Assembly (NCBI RefSeq): GCF_937890665.1
Contig: NZ_CALADU010000298.1
Span: 1-22,993 of the forward strand
Source: an uncultured Subdoligranulum sp.
GTDB taxonomy: Bacteria > Bacillota_A > Clostridia > Oscillospirales > Ruminococcaceae
Direction of reading: 5' to 3'
Length of the DNA stretch: 22,993 nucleotides
Made by a program: the position numbers and the translations under genes. The notes below the pieces were generated by a model that was not told the DNA's origin, searched no databases, and saw only the letters and a list, made by a program, of their open reading frames with translations. Below, piece by piece: positions 16,235 through 22,993 of the stretch (position 1 is its first letter; every line of letters starts with the position of its first letter).

Positions 16235-16945
16235 ATGGCCTATCAAGCAACATTCAAGCGCTATGAGATCAAATACCTGCTTACATCCCAGCAAAAGGAA
16301 AGGATCTTGCGGGTGATGGAACCCTATATGAAGCTGGACTGCTATGGGCGTACCATGATTCGGAACATTTACTATGACACAAGCAGCTTTCGGCTGATCC
16401 GGCGCTCGCTGGAAAAGCCGGCCTATAAAGAGAAGCTGCGCATTCGCAGCTACCAAGCGGCAGCGGGAGAGGACCCGGTTTTCGTCGAGCTGAAAAAGAA
16501 ATACCAGTCCGTCGTATATAAGCGTCGGCTCACCCTGCCGGAGGAGCAGGCGATGTACGCTTTCCGCTACAACCTGCCCCTGCCCGTACACTCCCAGATC
16601 GCGCAGGAGATCGAGTATTTCCGGGCGTACTACGCAGGGCTGCACCCTACGGTGTTTCTCGCCTATGAAAGAGAAGCCTATTATTCCTTGGACGGGGGAG
16701 AGTTCCGCGTCACCTTTGACGAGAACATCCTGTACCGGGAATACAATTTTAGTCTGGGAAGCAAGGTCAGCGGCACCCCGCTGCTTGCCGAGGGCCAGAC
16801 GTTGATGGAGATCAAGACGGCGGGCGGGCTGCCCCTTTGGATGAGCCGGGAACTGAACCGGCTTCGGGTGTACCCCGCCTCGTTCTCAAAATATGGGGCG
16901 GCCTACCGGCAGATGATGGCCAGGACCCAACGGGATTGTGTATAA
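16235..16945 (+). CDS. VTC-domain protein (polyphosphate polymerase-like, triphosphate-tunnel fold)
   Basis: This 236-residue soluble protein is a stand-alone bacterial VTC domain. The tunnel strands with their charged residues can be followed in order: FKRYEIKYLL, RNIYYDT, KEKLRIRSY (Lys67, Arg69, Arg71), VFVELKKK (Glu85, Lys87), VYKRR, YEREAY (Arg146), FRVTFD (Arg158), TLMEIK (Glu192, Lys194) and FSKYG (Lys219). In yeast Vtc4 such a tunnel makes polyphosphate from ATP; activity of the bacterial form is not shown here. ATG 16235 is the only sensible start, but the AGGAGG (16213-16218) is 16 bases away, which is long. It heads an operon with a DUF4956 membrane protein and a carbohydrate-binding lipoprotein, a combination known in Clostridia, often with a CotH kinase that is missing here. 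Confidence 0.9.
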   Translation: MAYQATFKRYEIKYLLTSQQKERILRVMEPYMKLDCYGRTMIRNIYYDTSSFRLIRRSLEKPAYKEKLRIRSYQAAAGEDPVFVELKKKYQSVVYKRRLTLPEEQAMYAFRYNLPLPVHSQIAQEIEYFRAYYAGLHPTVFLAYEREAYYSLDGGEFRVTFDENILYREYNFSLGSKVSGTPLLAEGQTLMEIKTAGGLPLWMSRELNRLRVYPASFSKYGAAYRQMMARTQRDCV

Positions 16946-16959
16946 GGAGGAACAAAGAG

Positions 16960-17642
16960 ATGTTTTCAGATGTGTTTCGGGGGCTGTTCGACACCGAGCT
17001 GACCGGCGTCATTGCCTTGTCGGACTTTCTCCTTTGTGTGGCCAGTGCGCTGGTGGTGGGGCTGATTTTGGCGGCCTTTTACATGTACGGCACCCGGTAT
17101 ACCAAAAGTTTTGTCGCTACCTTGGCGCTTTTGCCCGCGGTGGTCTGCGTGGTCATTATGATGGTCAACGGAAATGTGGGCACCGGTGTGGCGGTGGCCG
17201 GTGCCTTTAGTCTGGTCCGCTTCCGCTCGGCCCCCGGGTCGGCCAAGGAGATCGGCGCCATCTTTCTGGCAATGGGCACCGGCCTGATCATCGGGATGGG
17301 CTACCTTGCCTACGCATTTTTGTGTGCCCTGCTGCTGGGCGGGGCCAGCGCCCTGTATAACCACTTGGATTTTGGGGCCAAAAAGAAAGCTGCCCTGTAT
17401 AAGACCCTTCATATCACCATTCCCGAGGATCTGGACTACACGGATGCCTCAACCATTATGCCGCATCCCACGAGCTGACGATGGTCAAAACCACCAACAT
17501 GGGCAGTCTGTTCCGGCTGACCTACAACCTTACGCTGAAAACCGCAGAGAAAGAAAAAGAGCTGATCGACCGGCTTCGCTGCCGAAACGGGAACCTTGAA
17601 ATATCGATTTCCGCGCAGGAAACCCTGATCGGCGAACTGTAA
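16960..17642 (+). pseudogene. DUF4956 membrane protein, interrupted by a frame shift near 17448
   Basis: The first frame (16960-17478) gives a membrane protein with about four hydrophobic segments, the family signature GAFSLVRFRSAPGSAKEIGA and the ITIPEDLDYTDA edge of the cytoplasmic domain. It then runs into unrelated residues and stops. The rest of the family's C-terminal domain is intact in another frame, from about 17448 (LNHYAASHELTMVKTTNMGS) to the stop at 17640-17642 (RLRCRNGNLEISISAQETL). One missing base in GCCTC near 17446-17450 would explain it, as would a 10-base deletion. DUF4956 proteins regularly accompany VTC domains and are thought to be membrane partners, with function unknown. 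AAGGAGG lies 10 bases before ATG 16960. If the break is real, the protein lacks its last 55-60 residues. Confidence 0.87.
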
Positions 17643-17656
17643 AAGGGGGATTTTGC

Positions 17657-19255
17657 GTGAAGAAAAAAATATATTCGCCGTTGGCGTTGGCAGTTCTGCT
17701 GACCTTTTCGGCCTGCGGGGGCACCCAGACGGCCGAAGTAGTAGCATCCTCCGTCCCGACGGCGTCCACAGACACCACCGAAGCCGAAACAACGGCCGCC
17801 GCGGCGGACGACCCGTCGGAGATGTTTACCGACCGGGATTTGGAGATCGGCTATGATGAAGAAACCAGCGTTCGGATCACCCTGTCGGGGGACAGCGCCG
17901 CCAGTGATTCCGATGCCGTGCAGATCTCCGGCAGTACGATCACCCTCACCGAGGAAGGCACCTACATCCTGTCCGGCGTGCTGAACAACGGGATGGTCGT
18001 CGTCGATGCGGAGGACACCGACAAGGTGCAGATAGTCTTGGACGGCGCCGAGATCACCAACGCGACCTCCGCGGCCATTTATAGCTTGGAAGCGGATAAG
18101 GTGTTTATTACCACCGCAGCCGGGACGGAAAACGTCCTGACCAATGGCGGAGAGTATGTGGCCATCGACGACAACAACATTGACGCGGTGATCTTCTCCA
18201 AAACCGACCTGACCCTCAACGGCGCGGGCACCCTGACGATCAACGCTGCCGCCGGTCACGGCATCGCGGCCAAGGATGATCTGGTGCTCGCCAGCGGCAG
18301 CTATTTTATCACGGCGGCCAGCCACGGCATTTCCGGCAAGGACAGCGTGCGGATCGCCAGCGGCAGCTACACCATCACCGCCGGCAAGGACGGCATCCAC
18401 GCGGAAAACACCGACGACACCAGTCTGGGGTATCTGTATATCGCGGGGGGCACCTTTGCCATCACGGCGGAGGGCGACGGCCTGAGCGCCAGCGGCTATC
18501 TGCAGATCGACGACGGTGACTTTACGGTGACCACCGGGGCGGGCAGTGCAAGCGTCACCCTTGCCACCGACACCATGGGCGCCGGCAAGGGCGGTGCAGC
18601 CCCGACCCAGACCACCACGGACGCCGCAGCCACCACGGAAGAGGATACCACCAGCCAAAAGGGCATCAAGGCGGATGGGACCATCACCCTCTCGGGGGGC
18701 AGCTTTACGCTGGACACGGTGGATGATGCCATCCACGCCGGGGGCGACATACTGATCGCCGGCGGCGACTATCTGCTGCAAAGCGGGGACGACGCCGTAC
18801 ATTCGGACGCAGCGGTCACGATACAAGACGGCATCTTGCAGATCCCGTATTGCTACGAGGGCATCGAAGGATTGTCGGTGACGGTGAACGGCGGTTCGCT
18901 GGACATCACCTCTGCGGATGACGGCATCAACGCGGCGGGCGGTGCGGACAGTTCCGGCTTTGGCGGCGCACGCCCCGGGCAGGAACAGTTCTCGGCTTCG
19001 TCGGACAGCAGCATCACCATCAACGGCGGGGAGATCGTCATCGTTTCGACGGGCGACAGTGTGGACTCCAATGGCGCGCTGACCATCAACGGCGGCACGC
19101 TGAACCTTACCTGCAACGGCAGCGGCAATACGGCCATCGACTGCGACGGGACCTACGCCAACAACGGCGGCGACGTCACCACCAACGACGGCTCGGAAAG
19201 CAACCCGGGCCAGATGGGCGGCGCCATGGGCGGTCAGGGCCGCGGCGCACGTTGA
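17657..19255 (+). CDS. Carbohydrate-binding beta-helix lipoprotein (DUF4353, Cthe_2159-like)
   Basis: This 532-residue exported lipoprotein has a lysine-rich signal peptide, a hydrophobic stretch and the lipobox FSAC with Cys20. A Ser/Thr/Ala-rich linker covers about 21-60. From about 65 to 500 come repeated turns of a right-handed beta-helix type: 'L.SG.Y.ITA..HGI..KD', 'L.I.GG.F.I...GDG', 'ISGG...DTVDDAIHA'. They are rich in Asp and Gly, as in calcium-binding pectate-lyase-like folds. A Thr/Ala-rich insert sits near 310-335, and the tail is Gly-Gln-Gly-Arg-rich. Related clostridial proteins such as Cthe_2159 bind cellulose or pectin-like polymers. GTG 17657 has GGGGGA six bases upstream. 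It is the third gene of the VTC operon, 14 bases after DUF4956. Its job at the cell surface is inferred. Confidence 0.88.
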   Translation: MKKKIYSPLALAVLLTFSACGGTQTAEVVASSVPTASTDTTEAETTAAAADDPSEMFTDRDLEIGYDEETSVRITLSGDSAASDSDAVQISGSTITLTEEGTYILSGVLNNGMVVVDAEDTDKVQIVLDGAEITNATSAAIYSLEADKVFITTAAGTENVLTNGGEYVAIDDNNIDAVIFSKTDLTLNGAGTLTINAAAGHGIAAKDDLVLASGSYFITAASHGISGKDSVRIASGSYTITAGKDGIHAENTDDTSLGYLYIAGGTFAITAEGDGLSASGYLQIDDGDFTVTTGAGSASVTLATDTMGAGKGGAAPTQTTTDAAATTEEDTTSQKGIKADGTITLSGGSFTLDTVDDAIHAGGDILIAGGDYLLQSGDDAVHSDAAVTIQDGILQIPYCYEGIEGLSVTVNGGSLDITSADDGINAAGGADSSGFGGARPGQEQFSASSDSSITINGGEIVIVSTGDSVDSNGALTINGGTLNLTCNGSGNTAIDCDGTYANNGGDVTTNDGSESNPGQMGGAMGGQGRGAR

Positions 19256-19256
19256 C

Positions 19257-19299
19257 ACAAAAAGGCTCCTGCCCGGTTTCTACCGGGCGGGAGCCTTTT
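19257..19299. terminator. Bidirectional terminator between the lipoprotein and antiporter genes
   Basis: A long stem (AAAAGGCTCC...GCCCGG near 19260-19276 with CCGGGC...GGAGCCTTTT near 19283-19299) has a 6-base loop and T or A runs on both sides. It can end the VTC operon on the plus strand and the antiporter on the minus strand. Confidence 0.88.
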
Positions 19300-19314
19300 G
19301 GCATGGTGGAGGGT

Positions 19315-20511
19315 TCAGGTCTTGTTCAGCAGGCGGCGGTAGGTCAGGTCCATCCCCAAAGCGCCCAGCGGTGCGGTGAGCAGGATGGCCAGCACCGCCA
19401 CCGAGAGCACCAACTGCCCGCAGGGCAGGCCCAGCGCCAGCGGCACCGAGCCGATGGCTGCCTGCACGGTGGCTTTGGGCAGATAGGCGATGACGCAGAA
19501 CAGCCGTTCTTTGCGGCGAAGGGGCGTCCCCAGCAGGCAAAGGCAGACCCCCAGCCCGCGAAAGACCAGCGCCAGCAGGATCATGGCCACCGCCGCCAAC
19601 CCGGCGTTCAGGGTGTAGCGGATGTCCACGGCGGCGCCTACCAGCACAAAGAGCATGACCTCGGCGGCGATCCAGAGCTTGCCGAACTTTTCGGACAGCC
19701 GCTGGGAAACAAAGGCGGTGCATCGAAGTTTCAGCGTGCAGGCCATGCTGACCACCGCCAGCAGGCCGGACACCGCAACAACGCCTTCCAGCCAAGTTTC
19801 CACCGCCATCAGCAAAAAGGCCATGCCCATCACGATAAGCACCTTCATGCTGTTGCGCACCGTGTGGCGGTGGGCGTAGGCGGTCTCAAAAAAGGCGGCC
19901 AGCAGCAGGCCGGCGGCAGCGCCCAGCGCCACGCCCAGCACGATGGAAACCGGGATGGCGGCAAAGTCCTGCCAATGGGCGGTGCCGCCTTGGGCGATGC
20001 CCACAAAGGTGGAAAACAGGACGATGACGAAAATATCATCGCAGGACGCCCCCGCCATGATCAGTTGGGGGATGCTTTTGTCGGTGCCGTAGCCGGATTC
20101 CATCAGTTGGACCATCCGGGGCACCACCACGGCGGGGGAAACGGCGGCCAGCACCGCCCCCATGACGGCGGCTTCCGGGCGGGTCAGGCCCAGCAGCAGC
20201 GGGGCAAACAGCACAAAGGCCAAGATCTCGCAGCTAGCCGGCAGACAAGCCATGAGTACGGCGGGGCGGCCCACCTTTTTCAGGTCGGCCAAATTCAGGG
20301 ACAGCCCGGCTTTCAGCAGGATGATGAGCAGGGCGATCTGGCGCAGGTCGGCAGAGATGCCCAGCAGGGAATCGTCCAGCAGGTCCAGCACGTAGGGCCC
20401 CAGCAGAATGCCGGTGAACAGCATGCCGATGATGCGGGGCAGCCGGATGGCCTGACAAAGGGCGGCCAGTGCCAACCCGACCAGAATAACGAAGGCGAGA
20501 GATGAAAACAT
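19315..20511 (-). CDS. Cation:proton antiporter (CPA superfamily, Kef/NhaP-like membrane domain)
   Basis: This 398-residue polytopic membrane protein has about twelve or thirteen hydrophobic segments. Features of the CPA fold are LPRIIGMLFTGILLGP near the start, the unwound-helix region AAVSPAVVVPRM, and GASCDDIFVI, whose acidic pair matches the ion-binding site of sodium/proton exchangers. LPKATVQAAIGSVPLA lies near the end. No C-terminal TrkA-N or TrkA-C regulatory domain is present, so it is a bare transport domain. It probably exchanges Na+ or K+ for H+ across the cell membrane. ATG 20511 with GGAGG eight bases upstream is preferred over the longer start at 20538. The transcript begins with a structured leader holding an intrinsic terminator, so expression is likely set by attenuation, perhaps by the ion itself. 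Confidence 0.9.
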   Translation of the reverse strand: MFSSLAFVILVGLALAALCQAIRLPRIIGMLFTGILLGPYVLDLLDDSLLGISADLRQIALLIILLKAGLSLNLADLKKVGRPAVLMACLPASCEILAFVLFAPLLLGLTRPEAAVMGAVLAAVSPAVVVPRMVQLMESGYGTDKSIPQLIMAGASCDDIFVIVLFSTFVGIAQGGTAHWQDFAAIPVSIVLGVALGAAAGLLLAAFFETAYAHRHTVRNSMKVLIVMGMAFLLMAVETWLEGVVAVSGLLAVVSMACTLKLRCTAFVSQRLSEKFGKLWIAAEVMLFVLVGAAVDIRYTLNAGLAAVAMILLALVFRGLGVCLCLLGTPLRRKERLFCVIAYLPKATVQAAIGSVPLALGLPCGQLVLSVAVLAILLTAPLGALGMDLTYRRLLNKT

Positions 20512-20630
20512 GGATGAATCCTCCTTTTTTAGACGCAAAAAAGCTGATGCCTTTCTGCGGACGATACGTTCACAGAAGTCATCAGCTTAACAAAGCGGTT
20601 TAGGTTTCCCAAGGGAGAACTTCATTCCCG
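20512..20630 (-). promoter_or_regulatory. Structured 5' leader of the antiporter gene: candidate riboswitch/attenuator
   Basis: The leader of about 119 bases has, in transcript order, a GGGA...UCCC hairpin (plus 20614-20628), then GG-GAAA-CC, a GNRA-type mini-hairpin (plus 20603-20610), then AACCGC, then an intrinsic terminator (20537-20588), and then the ribosome site. The word GAAGU in the first hairpin (plus 20617-20621) can pair with ACUUC in the terminator's inner arm (plus 20575-20579), giving a simple alternative structure. This is the architecture of a ligand-controlled attenuator. Since the gene is a cation antiporter, the Na+ (DUF1646 motif) or Li+ (nhaA motifs) riboswitch classes are the first candidates. 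I cannot confirm a match to any consensus from memory. Confidence 0.6.
20537..20588 (-). terminator. Intrinsic terminator inside the antiporter leader
   Basis: On the minus strand AAGCTGATG (plus 20580-20588) pairs perfectly with CATCAGCTT (plus 20541-20549). An inner TTCTG/CAGAA stem adds to this, and the hairpin is followed by TTTT. It sits upstream of the start codon, so it must be bypassed for expression. Confidence 0.82.
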
Positions 20631-20636
20631 GCGGCT

Positions 20637-20666
20637 ATTGTAGCACGGGGAACGCGGCGGTGTCAA
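20637..20666 (-). promoter_or_regulatory. Promoter of the antiporter transcript
   Basis: On the minus strand a perfect TTGACA (plus 20661-20666) and an extended TGCTACAAT (TACAAT at plus 20637-20642) are 18 bases apart. Transcription would start near 20630, which places the whole structured leader in the RNA. The -35 begins three bases after the T tract of the malQ terminator. Confidence 0.85.
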
Positions 20667-20668
20667 CC

Positions 20669-20703
20669 AAAAAATCCCGCCTGCGGCAGGCACCGCAGGC
20701 GGG
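20669..20703 (-). terminator. Terminator of the lacI-type/malQ operon
   Basis: An 11-bp perfect stem (CCCGCCTGCGG, plus 20676-20686 and 20693-20703) has a 6-base loop and is followed on the minus strand by ATTTTTT. Confidence 0.93.
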
Positions 20704-20752
20704 TGGGTATAGTCCGGGGTGGGGAGGACCACCCCGCAGGAAAAAGCGAAGA

Positions 20753-22234
20753 TTATCCGTTCAGACGGCCGTACAGTTCCATCTGGCGGCGGACCTTGGC
20801 GGCCAAAGCGTCGTCAAAGACGCCGGACAGCGCCCGCCAGCACCAGTTGCCCCCCAAGGTGGAGGGGGTGTTCATCCGGGCTTCGTGGCCCAGCCCCAGC
20901 AGGTCTTGGGCTTGTACAATGGCCAGATCCGCCACGCTGGACCAAGCCGCCCGCATCATGCCCCAGTGGTAGCCTTCTTCCCGGCTCAGGGGCAGGTATT
21001 CCAGCGCGTGGGCAATGTCCGGGGCGGGGGCGGTTTCAAACCAGCCGTTCACCGGTTCGTTGTCGTGGGTACCGGTGTAGACCACGCAGTGCCGGGGGTA
21101 GGTGTGGGGCAGATAGTCCCCGCCGTCCCGGCTGTCAAAGGCAAATTCCAGCACCTTCATGCCGGGGTAGCCGGTCTGGTGCAGCAGCTCCCGCACATCG
21201 TCGGTGAGAAAGCCCAGATCCTCGGCAATGATGGGCTGTTTGCCCAAGGCTTCTTCCACAGCGCGGAACAGCGCCATGCCCGGGCCTTGCCGCCACCGTC
21301 CGCCGCAGGCGTCAGGCTGTCCGTAAGGGATGGCATAGTACCCCGCAAAACCCCGGAAGTGGTCGATGCGCAGGACATCGTAGGTGCTGCACAGCACCCG
21401 GAACCGCCGTACCCACCAGGCATAGCCGTCTTGGGCCATGGCGTCCCAGTCGTACAGCGGGTTGCCCCACAGTTGGCCGGTGGCCGAAAACCCATCCGGC
21501 GGGCAGCCCGCTACCTCGGTGGGCAGCAGCTCCTCGTCCAGTTGGAAGGCCTCCGGCGTGCTCCAGACATCCACGCTGTCGGCGGCTACATAGATGGGCA
21601 GGTCCCCGATGATGCGGATGCCCCGCCCGTTGGCGTAGGCTTTCAGCGCCCGCCACTGGGCAAAAAACAGGTACTGCACCCCCTGCCAAAAGTCGATGGC
21701 CGCGGCGCACCGGACGCGGGCGGCGTCCAAGGCGGCGGGGTCCCGGCGGCGCAGGGTGGGTTCCCATTCGGTCCAAGCCCGGCCGTCATGCTCGTCTTTC
21801 AGGGCCATGAACAGGGCGTAGTCCGACAGCCAAAAATCGTTGGCCGCACAAAAATCCCGGTAAGCGGGGGGCGGGTTCTGCAAAAGCCGGTCACAGGCTT
21901 TGCGCAGCACCGTCCAGCGTTTGCGGTACAGGGCCCCGTAGTTGACCCGGTCAGGGGGGCTTTCCCAGTCAATGGTTTGGTATTCTTCGGGCGTCAGCAG
22001 GCCGTCCTCGGCCAGCGCGTCCAGATCGATGAGATAGGGGTTGCCCGCAAAGGTCGAAAAGGATTGGTAGGGGCTGTCCCCGTAACTGGTGGGGCAGATG
22101 GGCAGCAACTGCCAGTAGCGCTGCCCAGCTGCCGCCAAAAAATCCACAAAAGCCCTTGCCGCCGCGCCCATCGTGCCGACGCCGTAGGGCGAAGGCAGGC
22201 TGGACAAGTGCATCAGCACACCGCTTGCGCGCAT
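20753..22234 (-). CDS. malQ: 4-alpha-glucanotransferase (amylomaltase), glycoside hydrolase family 77
   Basis: This is a 493-residue GH77 enzyme of full length. The N-terminus SGVLMHLSSLPSPYGVGTMG and SPYQSFSTFAGNPYLIDLD are family hallmarks. The catalytic residues are visible: nucleophile Asp291 in LRIDHFRG, acid/base Glu338 in IIAEDLG and the stabilising Asp391 in TGTHDNE. GDLPIYVAADSVDVW is the usual subsite loop. It moves 4-alpha-glucan chains between maltodextrins and releases glucose, in the cytoplasm, for maltose and starch use. ATG 22234 follows AAAGGAGG at a good distance; the longer open frame to 22336 belongs to the upstream gene's region. It is second in an operon after a LacI-type regulator, 19 bases away, and ends at a strong terminator. 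Confidence 0.96.
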   Translation of the reverse strand: MRASGVLMHLSSLPSPYGVGTMGAAARAFVDFLAAAGQRYWQLLPICPTSYGDSPYQSFSTFAGNPYLIDLDALAEDGLLTPEEYQTIDWESPPDRVNYGALYRKRWTVLRKACDRLLQNPPPAYRDFCAANDFWLSDYALFMALKDEHDGRAWTEWEPTLRRRDPAALDAARVRCAAAIDFWQGVQYLFFAQWRALKAYANGRGIRIIGDLPIYVAADSVDVWSTPEAFQLDEELLPTEVAGCPPDGFSATGQLWGNPLYDWDAMAQDGYAWWVRRFRVLCSTYDVLRIDHFRGFAGYYAIPYGQPDACGGRWRQGPGMALFRAVEEALGKQPIIAEDLGFLTDDVRELLHQTGYPGMKVLEFAFDSRDGGDYLPHTYPRHCVVYTGTHDNEPVNGWFETAPAPDIAHALEYLPLSREEGYHWGMMRAAWSSVADLAIVQAQDLLGLGHEARMNTPSTLGGNWCWRALSGVFDDALAAKVRRQMELYGRLNG

Positions 22235-22253
22235 GGGCAATTCCTCCTTTCGG

Positions 22254-22992
22254 TCAGTGGGTCTCGTCCGCACCGGGCAGATGCAGCACACTTTCGCCCT
22301 CCACCAGTTCGTAGGGCACCAGCTCGTGTACGGCATCGGTCTGTTCCTCGATGCAGCGGATCAAAATGGCCACGCCCCGCCCGGCCATCCGCTCGGCGGG
22401 CTGGCGTATGGTGGTCAGCCGGGGGGAAAGATACCCCGCCAATTCAATGCCGTCGAAGCCGCAGACCGACACATCTTCGGGCACCCGCAGGCCGTGGTCC
22501 CGCAGCGCCCGCATGGCGCTGATGGCCATGATGTCACTGAAGGCGAACACCGCGGTCAGGTCGGGCAGGGTCTTGAGCAGATGCTCCATGGCTTGGTAGC
22601 CGCCGGTCAGGGTATAGCGGGCGGCGGTGTATTGGCGGGCGGGGTCAAAGAACAAGCCCCGGCGGGAAAACTCGCTCAGGCAGCCACTCAAACGGGCGGA
22701 ACTGGGCTGGGAGGAGGTCAGGTCGCCCCCGATGAACCCGATGTGCCGGTGGCCGTTGGTCCACAGATGGTCCACCATCCGGGCGGCGGCGGCCACGTCG
22801 TCCACGCTGACGCTGGACAGGTTGGCGATGGCCGCAGTGGCGGCGGTGTTGGTCATCAGCAGGCAGGGCACGCCCAGTTCCTCCAGATCGGGGCCGAAAT
22901 GGTTCCGGTCGGAACCCAGAAAGATCACCCCGTGGGGTTTGTGTTCCCGGCAGATCTGCCGGGCGCGGTCCACCTCGTTGTCGTTTTCGTCG
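22254..22992 (-). CDS. LacI/GalR-family transcriptional regulator, N-terminus beyond window edge
   Basis: The visible 245 or so residues are the sugar-binding part of a LacI-type repressor. They include the GVIFLGSDR segment of the first lobe, VSVDDVAAAARMVDHLWTNGHRHIGFIGGD, FAFSDIMAISAMRALRDHGLRVPEDVSVCGFDGIELAGYLSPRLTTIRQP and the closing LVEGESV strand. These are family-standard. The frame stays open to the window edge (GTG 22973 is an internal codon, not the start), so the DNA-binding helix-turn-helix lies outside. Because malQ follows after 19 bases in the same operon, it most likely responds to maltose or maltodextrin, like MalR; the ligand is inferred from context only. Confidence 0.94.
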   Translation of the reverse strand, partial: DENDNEVDRARQICREHKPHGVIFLGSDRNHFGPDLEELGVPCLLMTNTAATAAIANLSSVSVDDVAAAARMVDHLWTNGHRHIGFIGGDLTSSQPSSARLSGCLSEFSRRGLFFDPARQYTAARYTLTGGYQAMEHLLKTLPDLTAVFAFSDIMAISAMRALRDHGLRVPEDVSVCGFDGIELAGYLSPRLTTIRQPAERMAGRGVAILIRCIEEQTDAVHELVPYELVEGESVLHLPGADETH

Positions 22993-22993
22993 A

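Noticed and set aside
17443..17455. Programmed -1 frameshift in the DUF4956 gene
   Set aside because: GATGCCTCAACC contains no X-XXY-YYZ slippery site. A single-base loss is the simpler explanation.
18276..18960. Repeated DNA words within the lipoprotein gene, considered as a repeat array
   Set aside because: They are the coding repeats of beta-helix turns (Gly/Asp/Ser-rich), degenerate at DNA level, and not CRISPR or a mobile repeat.
20548..20588. CUGAUGA ... GAAA words in the antiporter leader, reminiscent of a hammerhead ribozyme core
   Set aside because: Both words are used up in the long terminator stem, and there is no third stem with a cleavage triplet. The match is probably chance.
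20660..22522. 620-residue plus-strand open frame opposite malQ
   Set aside because: It is a GC-rich shadow, very high in Arg, Pro and Gly, and crosses the malQ/lacI-type gene boundary. The minus-strand genes have intact active sites and ribosome sites.

Overview
The window looks like chromosomal DNA from a Gram-positive gut Clostridium relative, most likely of the Oscillospirales/Ruminococcaceae type. The reasons are strong AGGAGG ribosome sites, a PTS-based sugar diet with GH1 and GH77 enzymes, and a VTC/DUF4956/DUF4353 operon typical of Clostridia. Most of the window is GC-rich. The stretch from about 800 to 6700 is visibly more AT-rich and holds a LysR/MFS/NHL cassette and a broken gene of unknown function, so it may be an accessory segment. 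No rRNA, tRNA, CRISPR array, transposase or integrase was seen.

Layout. (1) 2-583: the end of an ABC exporter, with a terminator. (2) 868-4332: a LysR regulator, an MFS permease and a propeller protein resembling peptidylglycine amidating lyase. (3) 4668-6340, minus strand: a protein of unknown function whose 5' part lies in another frame. (4) 6758-10096, minus strand: a beta-glucoside-type PTS EIIBC, a tandem SnoaL-fold protein and a phosphotriesterase-family hydrolase, in that transcription order. They diverge from a frame-broken RpiR regulator (10407-11148) and a GH1 6-phospho-beta-glucosidase (11403-12833). A 13-base word shared by the PTS/RpiR divergent region and the GH1 upstream region ties these genes into one likely RpiR regulon. 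(5) 13054-13844, minus strand: a small PD-(D/E)XK-like orphan protein and a small GNAT acetyltransferase. (6) 14098-16013: an OmpR-type response regulator and a sensor kinase. (7) 16235-19255: a VTC-domain polyphosphate-polymerase-like protein, a frame-broken DUF4956 membrane protein and a beta-helix carbohydrate-binding lipoprotein. Three TTTA repeats spaced exactly 12 bases apart in front of this operon suggest control by an OmpR-type regulator, plausibly the neighbouring one. (8) 19315-20511, minus strand: a cation:proton antiporter whose 5' leader carries an intrinsic terminator and an alternative pairing, so it looks like a riboswitch or attenuator. (9) 20753 to the end, minus strand: malQ preceded by a LacI-family regulator that runs off the window.

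The points most worth a second look are the PTS/SnoaL/phosphotriesterase/GH1 glycoside cluster, the structured leader of the antiporter, the amidating-lyase-like protein beside an MFS permease, and three separate frame breaks in otherwise well-conserved genes.
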